From Lingula anatina (Eukaryota > Brachiopoda > Lingulata > Lingulida > Lingulidae), in assembly GCF_001039355.2 (NCBI RefSeq), contig NW_019773847.1, forward strand, positions 285,394 through 349,393: DNA of 64,000 bases, read 5' to 3'. The position numbers were made by a program, and so were the translations under genes. Below are positions 33,999 through 47,700 of this stretch, piece after piece. Each line of letters starts with the position of its first letter. Positions within the stretch are counted from its first letter, which is position 1. The notes beneath the pieces are model-generated. The model was not told the DNA's origin, made no database searches, and worked only from the letters and a program-made list of their open reading frames with translations.

Positions 33999-36900
33999 CT
34001 AAGAATAACAAACAAACACAACATTACTTTGGCATTTACAGATTACAAAATGATCAGGTATAATAAACATGAGACCTTTCATGTACAAAGAAAATTACTT
34101 CTAAAATGTATCAATTGTCTGATTTTTTTCCAGTGTTATAAAATATTGCACATTTACACCTGGGGTCAGAAAATCAATATGAAGGACACTATTTGACATC
34201 TTACACAGTCTTATACATTTCAAAGTTTAAGAAAATTGTTTTATTTTATAAAATTTAATAATATATTAAAATAAGTCAAATTCTTTTATGTGCAATTTGA
34301 TATCCGAAAATGAAATACACGTATATATATATGAAATGGATGCAACATACCTGAAACAAACATGTATTTATCTATCAGCACAACATTATTTGGGTAAAAC
34401 AGGTGCGATGAGTGCCAATAGGTGCCACAAATGTAAAACATATCCTATACCACAAATTCATGCAAACTTGTTAGCACCCTGCAACCAACCTGTGTCCCAA
34501 TATTCCAACAGAGTGCACAAATACGCAATCAAATATAAAAGTTAAAAAAAAGGGAATCCAGTAAACATTTTTTCCATCTCTGAGAGCAGAATTGACCTCA
34601 TGTTTACACCCTGAGTTTGGGAGCACTCACAGTGACTTTCTTGAATATCAACATCACTGAATGAGCACCCTGAAATTCAAGGTATATGGATAGCATTATG
34701 AAGCACATGTATTCCATTCTTTTTTACTATCCTGGAATTGACATGTATGTGCTTCCTGGATTCCATTTTTGTAAACTGTTAATATGTGCAACATTTTCAA
34801 GTTAGTGCATATGTTTTTATAAAACCTGGATATGAACAAAATACAACGATTAGTTCATTGAGCAATGTGATGTGAAATTAATAAGCAAAAGTGATATATC
34901 AATACATGAAGAGCTGTACATGTGTGCAACCTATTCACAAGATAAAACACCTGAAAGTACAAACTGTAGAAAAAAACAGTGAATACAATAAAACATGTAT
35001 AATATACACCAAAAGTGAACATTTGTCATCTTCATTTCATGGTTTCAAAAAGATGACAACAATAATAGTTAAAACCTCTTGCATTTGTGACATTATGAAT
35101 AACAGAAGCAGCTTAAAAACAAGATTGTTTGACAACTGTATCACTAAATATTTTATTAATCAGAGAAAGTAATTATAAAGAAATGGGTAATTGTGAGCTT
35201 TGATATTTCAGCTTTATTTCATGACAGAAAATTTTTGTCCAAGGTTATTTGTTTAAACATACAGGGTATTTTTGTATGTCAAGGATCATAAAATGAATTT
35301 TAAAAGAGTACCTGAAATATATTTTTATTAAAACTTTAAACATAATATCAGGTAGTCACACTTTTTTAAAAGTTTTTCAAAATAGATCCCATGTGGCTCA
35401 TATCCAAAGAAATAAAGACATCACATCCCTTTCTTGAAAAATAGTACCCTATTATGTTCTTTGAATACAATGTGTACATGTATAATATCTGAGATCACAA
35501 TTATGAGTATACATGTGTGTTGAACATATATATATTTCACTGGTGACTGGCACAAGCTTAAAGCAAGTGAAGTTAATTGCCACCCTTAATTATGTACTGT
35601 GTTCCCTTGCATGTTCAGAGATGCTATCTTGCTTTTAAAATCCAGTTGAGAAAATCCAATAAAATGAAAGCTTGAGTATGATACTCAAACAAACAGAAAT
35701 GGCACAATTATTATTGTAGATTATTTCCAAAACTGTTTCATATTTCATATATCTCCAGAACATACATGCAGTATTAACAATTTCAACAATTTGGCATGTT
35801 GTTAAATTCTGAAGGATAATTGGTGACAGAATACACAGACATGTAAAGTTTTCATAAATTTTCGTTCATTTACTGATGAAGTACCAAATGTCAATGCCAA
35901 ATTACTGAAGGTCAGTACTTAAAGGGTGAATTGATGAGTTATACAGTGATTTGCAAGAACAATCATAACTGTGATGATGGTAACTCGATGACAACATGGT
36001 CATCATCTTACCGCTGATGTCACATGAATGGCAGGACCAAGGCCAATCAACATTTGCTCTTCATAGGATACATTTTTCTGGAGAGAAGAAAGTCAATGAA
36101 AAGGAGGAACTATCTAACATGAAAGACTACTTCATTCTGATTATGCCATACAAGATACTCCTCTTTATGGACTTGCCAATGCTGAAGGAGAAGGAACCAA
36201 TAATGCTGAACAGCACTGCCATCTGGTGTCATGTATTTGCCCTGGGTGGTCAATTCTTGGCTCGTTCTGCACCACGTATTTTGGACAAGAAAGTGTACTG
36301 GCAAAAAATTTTAATTTAAAAAAATGCTAAATCAACTATGATCAAATAACCTAGTGCAAAAAAGAATAAAAGTTAAACATGCAAAAGATACATGTACTAT
36401 AGTAGTACATACAGGTTACAAGTGCAACACCATACTATGGTTCAGTCAAGACAGAGTAGAGGGCAGTCTGAAAACCTTGAAATTCCAAAGCTCCTTTTTA
36501 AGTATTCTTACTTCAAATAAATATAAACATGGATTTGAGATCTGCAAATGTTTAATCCACTACTTTAATTTTTGATGAATACCTGATTGTGTTAGAGATT
36601 CAGAACAAGTTACCATAAACAATTATATGTAACTTGACTTCACCACCTATATGGTTTTGTCACAGGCTACAACAGAAAAGACAGCTATTATTTTTACTGT
36701 CTACTGTGCCATACACATTTCCACTGGTGCTTCCATTGCTTTATTACTCACATGACTTGTTGGCAGGCTTTTTCAATTTAACCACTGACATCAGCTTATT
36801 GACAGTGGAAGAAAAATAATCCTGCCTAGCTGGTATGGAAACTGGCTTATGAAAGTTCTGATGATCATCCAGCAAATTATGCCATGCTGATGGCTGCAGA

Positions 36901-39900
36901 AAGGACACAAATATAATACAAAACCAACAACAACAACAAAAGCTCTAGCTATAAAAGTTACCAGAGAACCATATGCATATACCTTTGTCTACCTGTTCAA
37001 GCCAACTTCTAGGAAAACAAAAACTAACTGCTTTAAATATAAATCATTATGAACATCTATATCTATATATAGATTAAAGAAAGAGCAATGGTAAACTGGT
37101 CTGAAATAAACAAACAAATAAGCATAGTTCAACATTTATCAAGGATATCCATATCTAAAAAATGGCAATAAAACAGACACAAAACACACATTCATATTTC
37201 AAAAGACCTAGCTACTTCATGCACATTCCAATAAATTGTACTGTAACATATATAAACTGGAAAGTAAAGTGGCAGAACTGGAGGCACCCAAGTCTCACCA
37301 TGCACACACTTAATCATCATCCCAGTTTCCATTTGGAGGCTACACAGAGTGGCAATTAATAAATAAATTAATGATAAAAAAAACATAATCATACCATGCA
37401 AATTGATTTCAAAGATGTTACATTGGTTCACACTTGCATGCAGTATTTTAAAATTTTGAAAATTGATTAATAAAATCAAAATTATAAAATTATTTTGGCC
37501 CAAGGAAAACAAAATTATCAATTTGCTAGTGTGAACCAAGTAATACAGATGTTAACCACAGACTGAAGTATGAAAATACTTCCATGCAAAATGTTATACA
37601 TTTAATATACATTTGAAAATTTAGGAAAAGTCCTCTTATGCTTTTATTCCACTTATTAAAGAGCAGAACTTAACACATATGATGAACAGTCTAGAAGAAA
37701 GGTAAAGCATAGTTCCAACACCATGTACATGCAGCAAAATAAAATTTCATTACTCCAATTACAACAGGTCACCCAGTAATGAAGACAATGAAAAATCATG
37801 CAGTAAGCCATGCTGGACAAGAAACATTTAACTATTTTCAGAACTGGTACCATATACCTATACTGTCCATAACATGGTACATATATGTATTAGAGCACAT
37901 AAAAGGCTGTAAAAGAAATCTGCTTACCCTCCATTTGACTCCGTCACTGAGGGAGAAAGAGAAAGCCTGCACACTGCCTTGAGGAATGTGAGGAAGAACA
38001 AACTGGGTTTTTGGCACATCCATTTGCTCAAACATTTCCAAACGCTTTTTGAACATTTTTTGTTGCTTGGTCACTAAAATGCAAAAAAGTTCTTAATAAT
38101 TCTTAATTACTTTTAAAAGAATTTGTAGGAAAAAATCTATAAAAAGACATATGTCTTACATCTTTTTAAAGAAAAATTGTGCATGAAATTTCTAAACTCA
38201 TCACATACATGGTCTTTTCTTCTCATCTGCAGGTGGAGTGTATTGCCTGATAAAACCTGCCCACCACGGCAACAATTCCTTGAAGACATGATACTGGGCT
38301 TCATCAAATATGGCTGACACCATTTCCTTGTTGCCTAGGTAACGTTGCACTGCACGTAAGGTCTTCTGATGAACGTCATTTGAAATTCCAATCTGGAAAA
38401 CAAATAAGAAAATCATCCGGTGCCAGATGAACTACAAAATTTCCTAATCTAATTGATTCTGTAATATATAATACAACTATAATGTACCACTGTTTTCACC
38501 AAGAAATTGTATTAGCCTTCTACATTTTTCAATTATATTTAGTTATTCAGTTTATTCATATAAAAAGTTAGGTTATTCTTACTGTATATTAGAAGAAGTA
38601 GAAGTTTTGTGTTTAAAGCATTTCTTTGTGTTTTAAACGAAGTATATGTATTACCTGCAGTGCAGGGGGAATGTTGGATTCCAGGTAACACAGATTTAAA
38701 GTTGCAACCTTTCGCCTTAATAATTCTTCATCAGAGTATGCATGACTCATCTCCTGGAAGAGAAAAAATCTTTTGTTTCAGTTACTTGGTTTATTTTGTT
38801 CCCTTACAACAATGAAAATCTATGTGCTCCCCATTGAGGTGCAAATGATTCAAGATTGAGTAGATTTACGGCAGACAAAAATGTCAAACGTTTTTTACCT
38901 GCTTAACCTCAGTTATTTAAATATTTTCAAGTCTTATGTACAAAATTCAGTCAAGCCTTTACACAAAATTTCAGACCACAAGATTCTGATAACACTTCTG
39001 TGTCAACACTGGTTTTGGCAACACACATGCACACAAACCTTGAATTTCTGAACTTCAATGTAGAAAAACAAATCCTTTTCTAGGTGAGGGACATTCTCGT
39101 CCTCTCCATGTTTGACCAAATACTTGTAGAAGAACCACATTCTAATTGGCATTTGCCCCAGCACTGATTGGTTCAGATTCATGAGAAACTCCACCTTGTC
39201 ATCCTTGGTTGGTTGATGTCTTCCAGTGCTCTAGATAAACAAACATATTTTTAAAAAATTGATACAATAATTGCTAATTGAATTCCAACTAAATCAATGA
39301 ATGCATTTCCAATACAATATTTTGTTAGTCATATTTAATGTTGGTTCAAAAGTTTTGATAGATTAGTTGATTTTTTGTCAAAAAAATTCATGAGTAACTA
39401 GACAAATAAAATAGGAGGAGATGCTTGAATGTTCTAAGTAACTGATGTAAGTGAAACCATAATTCTCAATGTTTTATATATAGTATAATTATATGCTTCA
39501 TTCTAACAACAGAATACATACACCTAATTGCCCTCACCCTAATATGTCATAAGCTGTCACCAACATTTCCAATAAGTTTTAAACTGCATTCACAGACAAC
39601 AAAATTGTAATTGAGATGTCAGAAATAATTAATATCATGAATTAATAACCATGAGAACAGTTGGACCTCTCTCTGATCCATCTCCAGGAAGGTAGTCTTA
39701 TTATGAAAAAATCATCACTGAGGATAATGAAAAAAATGGAGCAAGTTTTATATCAGGTCGTGAGTCTGTCATATTTCTTAAAAGACAGACTTTTCAAATG
39801 TTCTCCACAATCACCCTTTATATCTACCATCATCTTAATGAAAACATCCAAAAGCGAACTAAATAATTTAATATAGTAATATTGATAGAAAGGCAAATAA

Positions 39901-41708
39901 ATAGACAAAAAAAAAGATAATAAACTAAATATTCAGTAAACTTTTCACCCTTATACATTCCATGAGAATTTTGCAGCAATAAAACTATGGCAGGAAAATC
40001 TGGTAAAAAACTAAAATAATTTTAAAAAAATGAGACTGAAAATAAGAGAAAAAGACCATTAAGTGAATCTGATGCATATTTAAAAATGTTTTTCAAAAAC
40101 AATAATAAAAATTCAAAATAAAATTGATCAAACAAATATGAGAGTATGCCATATGACTTAATAATATCATTTGCTTTTAAGTCATGGCACAACTTAAAAT
40201 GAGAGTAAAATAGAAGCAAACAATACAAATTCATTTTTTTTTCTGACTTAATATTAAAAAGAAAAGAAAACTCATTGAAATGAACATCAGGGCACTTCAA
40301 TTTCTTGACTTACTGACACAGTTACAACACTGACAACTGGTTTCGGAAGTGAATATTTCTTTCCAGGCTTTGGCTGAGCCTGAACTTGCTTTGTTTGAGC
40401 CTGAACTGGTTTTTCTGGCTAATACGAAATACAACGTGCTCAATAGCCATAAAATGATATCATACATGTATTTCTACCCATGAATCACTTCAGAAAGTAA
40501 CTGTAAAAATATGGAAAACAGCTGCTTGGTTTAGCAAACTACTATAATAATACAACCAAACAATTATTATTGCAGTCTCAATTTCATGGCTAACTTAAAC
40601 AAAAAATCTAAGCTTTCATCTTAAAATAACTCTATAGAAGAGACGATCACCTTGGAGAGGTGACTTAAAACATATTAAATTTTTAGTATTCATATATAAT
40701 GTTTCAGTTTTGTTCCATTTTGTTCACCAAAGGCAAATAACATCTTTATCAAAGCACATACTGATAGATCAAATATCAAACTTCACATCAAATAAGTAAA
40801 TTGTCTGTGTAAAGAATATTTGACATATCATACACTACCAAGAAAATATTTCATCAAAAATATGACAGCTGGAACAGTTAAGCAAGCATAAAAATGCAAT
40901 CTTGATGTGCAAAAACTGGAATAAATACTTCACTCAAAAAACTAAATGGTCAACTTCAAAAAATAGATATAAAATGTATATAACTGACATAGTAAATGTC
41001 CAGAAAATAAATTGTGAACAAGCAAACGAACATAATGTTTTCACACAAATGAAGGCACCTCAGATGGTACATGTACTATCTTGCTGTACCTGATCTGGAC
41101 CATTCTGAGACAGTTTCCATACTACTTTTTGCATAATAACCTTTTTCTCTTTCTTCCTGTTGCTCTATATAGGATTGTAGTGAATTAAAAAAGTTTTGAA
41201 ACAAACATGAAAATTGATTTTACATGTGAGCATATCATAGATAATAAGTGCTAAAAAAACTAAATAACAAACAAAACTCTTTACCAAAAATATGCTGTAA
41301 CCATAATAATTCACAAGTTAGACATATATAAATTAACTTACATAATTTCTCCTGACTGCACAGTTTATTTCAAAGGTAAATGTATTATCCGTAATATATA
41401 TATAAGAGTGGAAAACTTCATAATCACCATAAGTATTTCTATATTGCCTTCATCCACTGTATCATTTACAAATAAAATTGAAATCTGAATTGCTTTTCAA
41501 AACTCCTAGTAAAACTGCTTCTGTTCCATAGCATTAAAGTGATAAGAATATTTAATGATAAAAAATTCAATCCTAAAAATAGAAATTATCTAAGTATGGT
41601 CTTTAGAATAGGAAAATGAAAGCAACAGGAAAGAAACCAATTATGTATCTTCACCTAGGAGGGATGACGTTTTGATCCTTAATCAAAAAGTTAACCTAAG
41701 AAGCAATT

Positions 41709-41752
<44 letters not shown>

Positions 41753-44700
41753 TAAAAATTTCCATCCAAAAAGGGAAACCCTTTTTTACTTCTCCTAGAG
41801 AGAGAATTATTTCCCTTCACTTAAAAAATATACCCTAAAGACACAAATAGCAAATATTATTGGTGATTTATTACCTTTTGTTTTCCTTTTTTAGATTTCC
41901 AAGTGAACTGCAAGTCACTGTCAGACCTCATGGCTAGCTCTGCCTTTGACATGGAGTTCAGGTTTTTCAGATCTGTGCCTGTGCTTTCATTTTTCTGAAA
42001 AAAAATTATGAAACTAGTTTTCAAAGAAAACTAGTTTTCTAAATTTTTTGAGTAGTAAGGTTTATCGTATATTATTAAGTAATTCTTGTATTAATTATTG
42101 TATATAAGTAATACGTAAATTTGTAGGTATTGTAAAAGACAAAATAACAAAAATTTACAAAATCACGAAAATACTGCCATTATTTAACTTTTTTATTAAA
42201 TAAATCTTAAGACATTAAAGCACAGGCATATGTGTGCATGCTTCTGTTTACCTGCCAAAATTCTTTAAAAGTTGCATCAATGTTTGGATACAAAGAATCT
42301 CTGATTTCCTTGATTGTGGGAGTCTTTGGCCTTTCCTTTTCCTTGGACACTTTGGCATATGCAGAGTCAGATATCTTCACAAATTTTCTAGCATGACCTT
42401 GCTCAAGGTAATTCCTAAAAGTGAAAATTCATAGACATTGAACTTGACATCAACTTTCTTTTAAGTCTTGAGACACTTAAAATTTTGGCAAACTTTCATT
42501 ATTTTTTGACTGTTAACTCCTAATGTCTGCCTCATTTTCATTTTCAAATTCTTAAACTCACAACTCACCCATTTTTTTCTAACATTAGTGAGATTTTTAA
42601 ATATCAAAACATCAACTAAAACTTTGGGTATGAAATCAGATGCCATACATGATGAAAAACCTGAGAGCATCTCAACTACTATAACATGAAAGTTAAAAAT
42701 ACATACTTAAAAATATATGAAGCTTGAACATCCTTCTTCTTTTTGCTCCCTCCTTCAATTGCCAGGAAAGAGTCTATGTCCAAGTATAGATTTAACATAT
42801 TCAGTTTTTCTTTTGGTTCGCTTTCCTGGATGTGTTTCTTGAACATATTGATTATCCTGAATATGGAAAGAGCTTGAAAATAGTCCAAAACACTCTGTAT
42901 GTTAAAGGTTTGTCAAAATGTCTTCACGTCAATCATCTATAGTCTAATATATGACTTTATTTTAACACTATCACCAGAACACTGACATTATTTGTTTAAA
43001 ACATTGTTATTTTAAAACTAAGAAGATCTGCCATTATTTTCACAAAATACATAAAAAAATATATGAGGCCATAATCAATGAAGAAAGATTTAAAATATCA
43101 TAATTTAAAAAAAATATTTTCAACATACTGCTTATTTCCGACCATATCCTTGAGTTCTACAGGTTTGTCTTCTAGGACAGGGGGTGGGGTCAATCCTCCA
43201 CCCCCCATATCTCCATACAAAGAGTGGCCCCCTGGAGACAATCTTTCACCCTGATCCTCTTCTTCTTCACCCTCCTTTTTCTCTTCCTGTATAATTTTTT
43301 CATAAAATATATCAAAATCACAGTTTGTAACACTAAGCACTTGCCTGAGGTGATTGCCCAGCAAAAGAGGCACAAGGTTATTAGAAAAAAAAATTAATTT
43401 TATACAGCAGACTTTTATACCGTGACTGCCAAAGGGGCTTTTGTAGCCTAAAAAGTTTTTGGCACAGATTAAATTTAGTACACTACACTCATGAATTTTT
43501 AAAATATTCAATCTTAATAATATCTTGAAAAGTTTTCTGTGATTTAGAAAAAAAAGCTGTTTATCTGTCAGATATGTACTATCACCCAATACAATGCAAT
43601 TTAATATACAACATAAATTAAATCTAAATACCAAAAGTAAAAATCATTTAAAAAATAATTTCGTACTGGGATGTGCTCAATGATTGGTGCATTTTTGTTT
43701 CTCTTAGCCTCTCTTTGCCTTGCCCGTGCTGCACGTAGTGCTTTGCGACGCTCTTTTTCCATTTTTTTCCTTCTCTCTAAAGCTTTTTTCTTCTTTTCTG
43801 CCTTTCTGGCTTCATCTATTTCCTCAGCTACTGAGAGAGCTGTTCTTAGCCGTCTACCACGTTCTGAGCCAGTAGAGCCAGGTGATCTAAATAGAAAGGA
43901 AACTTAATGAACCTCAGTCAAAGAATTATCCAACAATTTTCATTTTTTGTAGAATGGGACCTCAGGAACAAAGCCCTGCTTAAATTGACTGATCACAAGC
44001 TTTGTAAATCTTCCAAGCATTTTCTTCTTCTAATTAAACTCTAAATAATTTGAATAATTTGCTGTCTATTCAACCACTCAATCTCTAAACAAATCATTAT
44101 AATGTGAAATAATTTTAAAAGAATAAATGCACACAAGAAAATATATTCCTAAGTTACATGAATTATATGGAATATAACTCACTGAAGCTACAGAGGACGT
44201 GATAAAAGAATGAAGGCATAATTTTCATCTGCAATCACTGTGCAATCAAATGAAAGTTACACATGCACACAAAACAAAAACCCAACATAAACAAATTGAA
44301 TATAATTGCAGTGCATTAAAAAATGTAGAAAAAGAAATTGTAGGGTTATCACTGGAGGCGACCAAAACCTCTCTTGTAAATGGTACTACTTAGTTGGAAC
44401 CGACAGGTTAAACAAGGACGATAAAAATTTCATGGCAACATCCTTATGTTTGGGGGCTTTTTTCTGGATCACAAAATAACAAAAAAAAAAAAAAAAAAAT
44501 TGCATACATATCAATTTTATTTTTAAATGGAATATACTAGGAAAATGATAATTAAGTTAAATAAGAAAGAAAAAAAAACACATACACATGTAGTGCACAG
44601 CCTGAAGCCTCATATTTTAATATATTAAAATATCAGAAGTCTTAAATGTAAAAAACACTGTGCGAAAAGTTATCTGGACAACATGTCATCACAATATGAG

Positions 44701-47700
44701 ATCTATGTGCCATTTAATTTTCTTGAATATTTGTCATTATATAAAAAATATGCAGGTTCACACTGTCATTCTAAAGTCTTTACATGTGCAAGGTTTCATG
44801 CTTCTTGATTACTGTTAGTATGAGTTGACCAGGTAAGTTTGTCTAAAGATGGATGGACAGATAACACAATTTCTGTGAAAAATCCCTTTTATATGTGGAG
44901 GGGAGTTTAACAGAAATCATTAAAAAACACTTTCGTCATTCAATTTTCCACGTGAAACATACAATACATCTGTAACTTAATATATTGTGCGTGCATGATC
45001 TTGAATTAAAGAAACATTCATGAGTACATAAAGATAAGGTGCTGGAAACTGAAGACTCATTGTTTCCAAATCGTGTCAAATCGTTCATCAATTTATCAGT
45101 GAAAGAGTGCAGAGGGAAAAAAGAATACAGAAAGATAAATAAATTATGTTCAAAACCATACTGATACCTGCTCCCATTCTCTCCTCTGGTCAAATGAAAG
45201 CAACAGGAAAGAGGACATTAATAGTCTATTAAAGCAGTAGACCAAATTCACTGTCTCAACAAATCTTTTTTTCCATAAAGATTGTTGACTCCAAAATAAA
45301 TAAATAAATAAATAAATAAAAATAAATAAAAGCATTGAGACAGAAATTCTAGTCCTCATTTAGTATGCATTTTAAATAATATATTAGCATGCAATTAGGT
45401 TTTATAATATCTATTTCTAATTATATAATTACTTAGTTGCCAATTGTTTTTATGATCTTTTTAACTAACAACCACACCTCATGCATGAAACTTATTACAT
45501 GGTTAAGAGGCAAACCTATATAGGACAGAAGCTAGTATACAATATATCTGCCATACAAGAGTAGTAATTAATCAATATCATAAGAATGAATGTTCAGCTA
45601 ATATATTAGTTTTCTGATAAGGCCACAAGAACAGTATTATCGTGTGACTAGTATTGTTGGTAATATGATATAATAGTTAACATCTAGACATAACTCAATT
45701 AGCAATGATAGTAGCAACCTTTAGAATGTTTGGAGTAAGAACTACATGTATGAACATTTGTATAGACATGCATGTATTTTTTCCTTAATATAAAGAAGTT
45801 CTCAGTTTTCAGATCACAATCTGAAAACCAACTGAAACATTTTTCTGATAGCCTTATAGCCATTAGCAGCTGGTCTTGATCAATGTGTGAAGAAGAACTT
45901 ACCTCCTAACCCAAGGCCTCTGGAACCTCTTGACAACTAACTGTTCATTTTCAAGTGAAACCTCTATCTCCTCAGCTGTGTGTATGGAATCAAAGTCCGA
46001 TTCTTGAGAGCGTGCTTGAACTCTGGAAATAAATAATCAGGAAAAAAATTCATATTTGACATCGAGAACTGATGCTGAATATTTTCATTTTCTGTTAATG
46101 TCTTTATGATATTTCTGTCTGACAGATTTTTCTTAATTTTTTAACATGCATAGTTGACATTATTGCATCTATATTTAGATTAAAAAAAATTGATAGGTAT
46201 CCATGTTAGTTGTGTTGCTATTGCGATTTGAACTTTGAATTCAATGACTATATAACCACATGGGAAATTTAATGTTTTTTTTGCATATATTTTCAATTCT
46301 GTTCACAGATGAAGTACATTCATAGTCCATGTCTCCTACACATGGTCTTCAGTACATATGGCAGACATAGATTGGAAAAAAGGATAGTTACCCAAGCAAA
46401 TTTTGTTGCTAGGGCAACTTATTTTAAGATGAAACTAAACTGTTAGATCACCAGCACTAGCTGCTGACACAATGTGCAACAAAAAGACATTAATGTGCAA
46501 AGTTGTTGCCCAGAGTAGCAGAAGGACACCACTTTAATAATTCTAATAGCAAAGCATGATGCACCATACAAATCCTATAGTTATAAAAACTGCTCTTTGG
46601 TGGACAGTACATTTTATCTGCAGAGCAATTGTGAAAAAAAAATCCTTTAGAGTTCACTATAGTAAATTCAATCAGTATCCAATTCAGTGAAAGGTATTTC
46701 CAATAAAATATTTTTAGCTACACTTACTCTAAAAAAGTTTTGAGATCCTCCTTCAGGTACCTCACCCAGGCTTGCTCTAGCACATCAACAGCATGGTCTT
46801 GAGCACTGTTGAACACTGAAGCTTCTATGAAATCTTTGGCACCCATTAACTGCTGATGAAGCACATCTCTTTCTTTGGGATCCATGTCTGAAACGCAAAT
46901 GATAAAATGTTTCAAAAAGATTCACTATCTGATTATGCAATCCTATATTTTAATTTGGCCTAAGAAATATTCTTTTGCAAAATCTGATAACATGGTGAAA
47001 ATGGTCACATTTCTTTGATTCCTTATTATAATAATGCAAAATAGCTGAAGCTTTCAGTTAACAAGTAAGTCATTTTAGGGTTACTGTACTTTTATCATTA
47101 TGGAAATGAGACAGCTGTGTGACATTAAAAAATTCAAATCTTTAAAAGATAAATGAACTCATGATAAAAATCAAGCACAACATAAACTGCATTTATCCAA
47201 ATAGCACAGACTTACCTTCAAAGTATAAATATCCACAGTAACTGCATACATTTACACAATCTGTCTAGGAAATATATCATACTCACTTATACTATAAATA
47301 ACATTTCCTCCAATATATTTGTTGTATATTCCCCAGGCATGAGTCATCCGAAGCAGACGATCAGCAGATCTATCTTCCTCAGCACTGTACTCTGACACAT
47401 CTTGCCAGAATAAATGATTGGCAAGTAATTCTGGGTTCTGTTGTCTACAAATTTAAGTAAGGTAAAGTAAAAAAGATAAAGTAAATAAAATAAAGAAATG
47501 ATTTTAAAATACACTGAAAATACACTGATAACTGAAGCAATGAATTATAGCAAATTTGCTGATTCTTTGAAAAACAATGGCAAAGTCACAGTTCTAAGGC
47601 AGTTCTTATTAAGAAAAATAAATTAAGTCTGCCTTTTCCAAGAGGCAAATCAACAATTTTGAGCTAACATATGCTAAAAATGTAAATTTACAAATTTGCA

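Noticed and set aside
35996-36319. 107-codon plus-strand frame near the RGS22 3' end
   Set aside because: No family resemblance or splice context. The minus-strand alternative fits the phase of the neighbouring exon, though only weakly.
43671-43907. Plus-strand open frame rich in Leu/Phe/Ala, like a membrane protein
   Set aside because: It is the complement of the Lys/Arg/Glu-rich exon 16 of the RGS22-like gene; the hydrophobicity is an artefact of strand.
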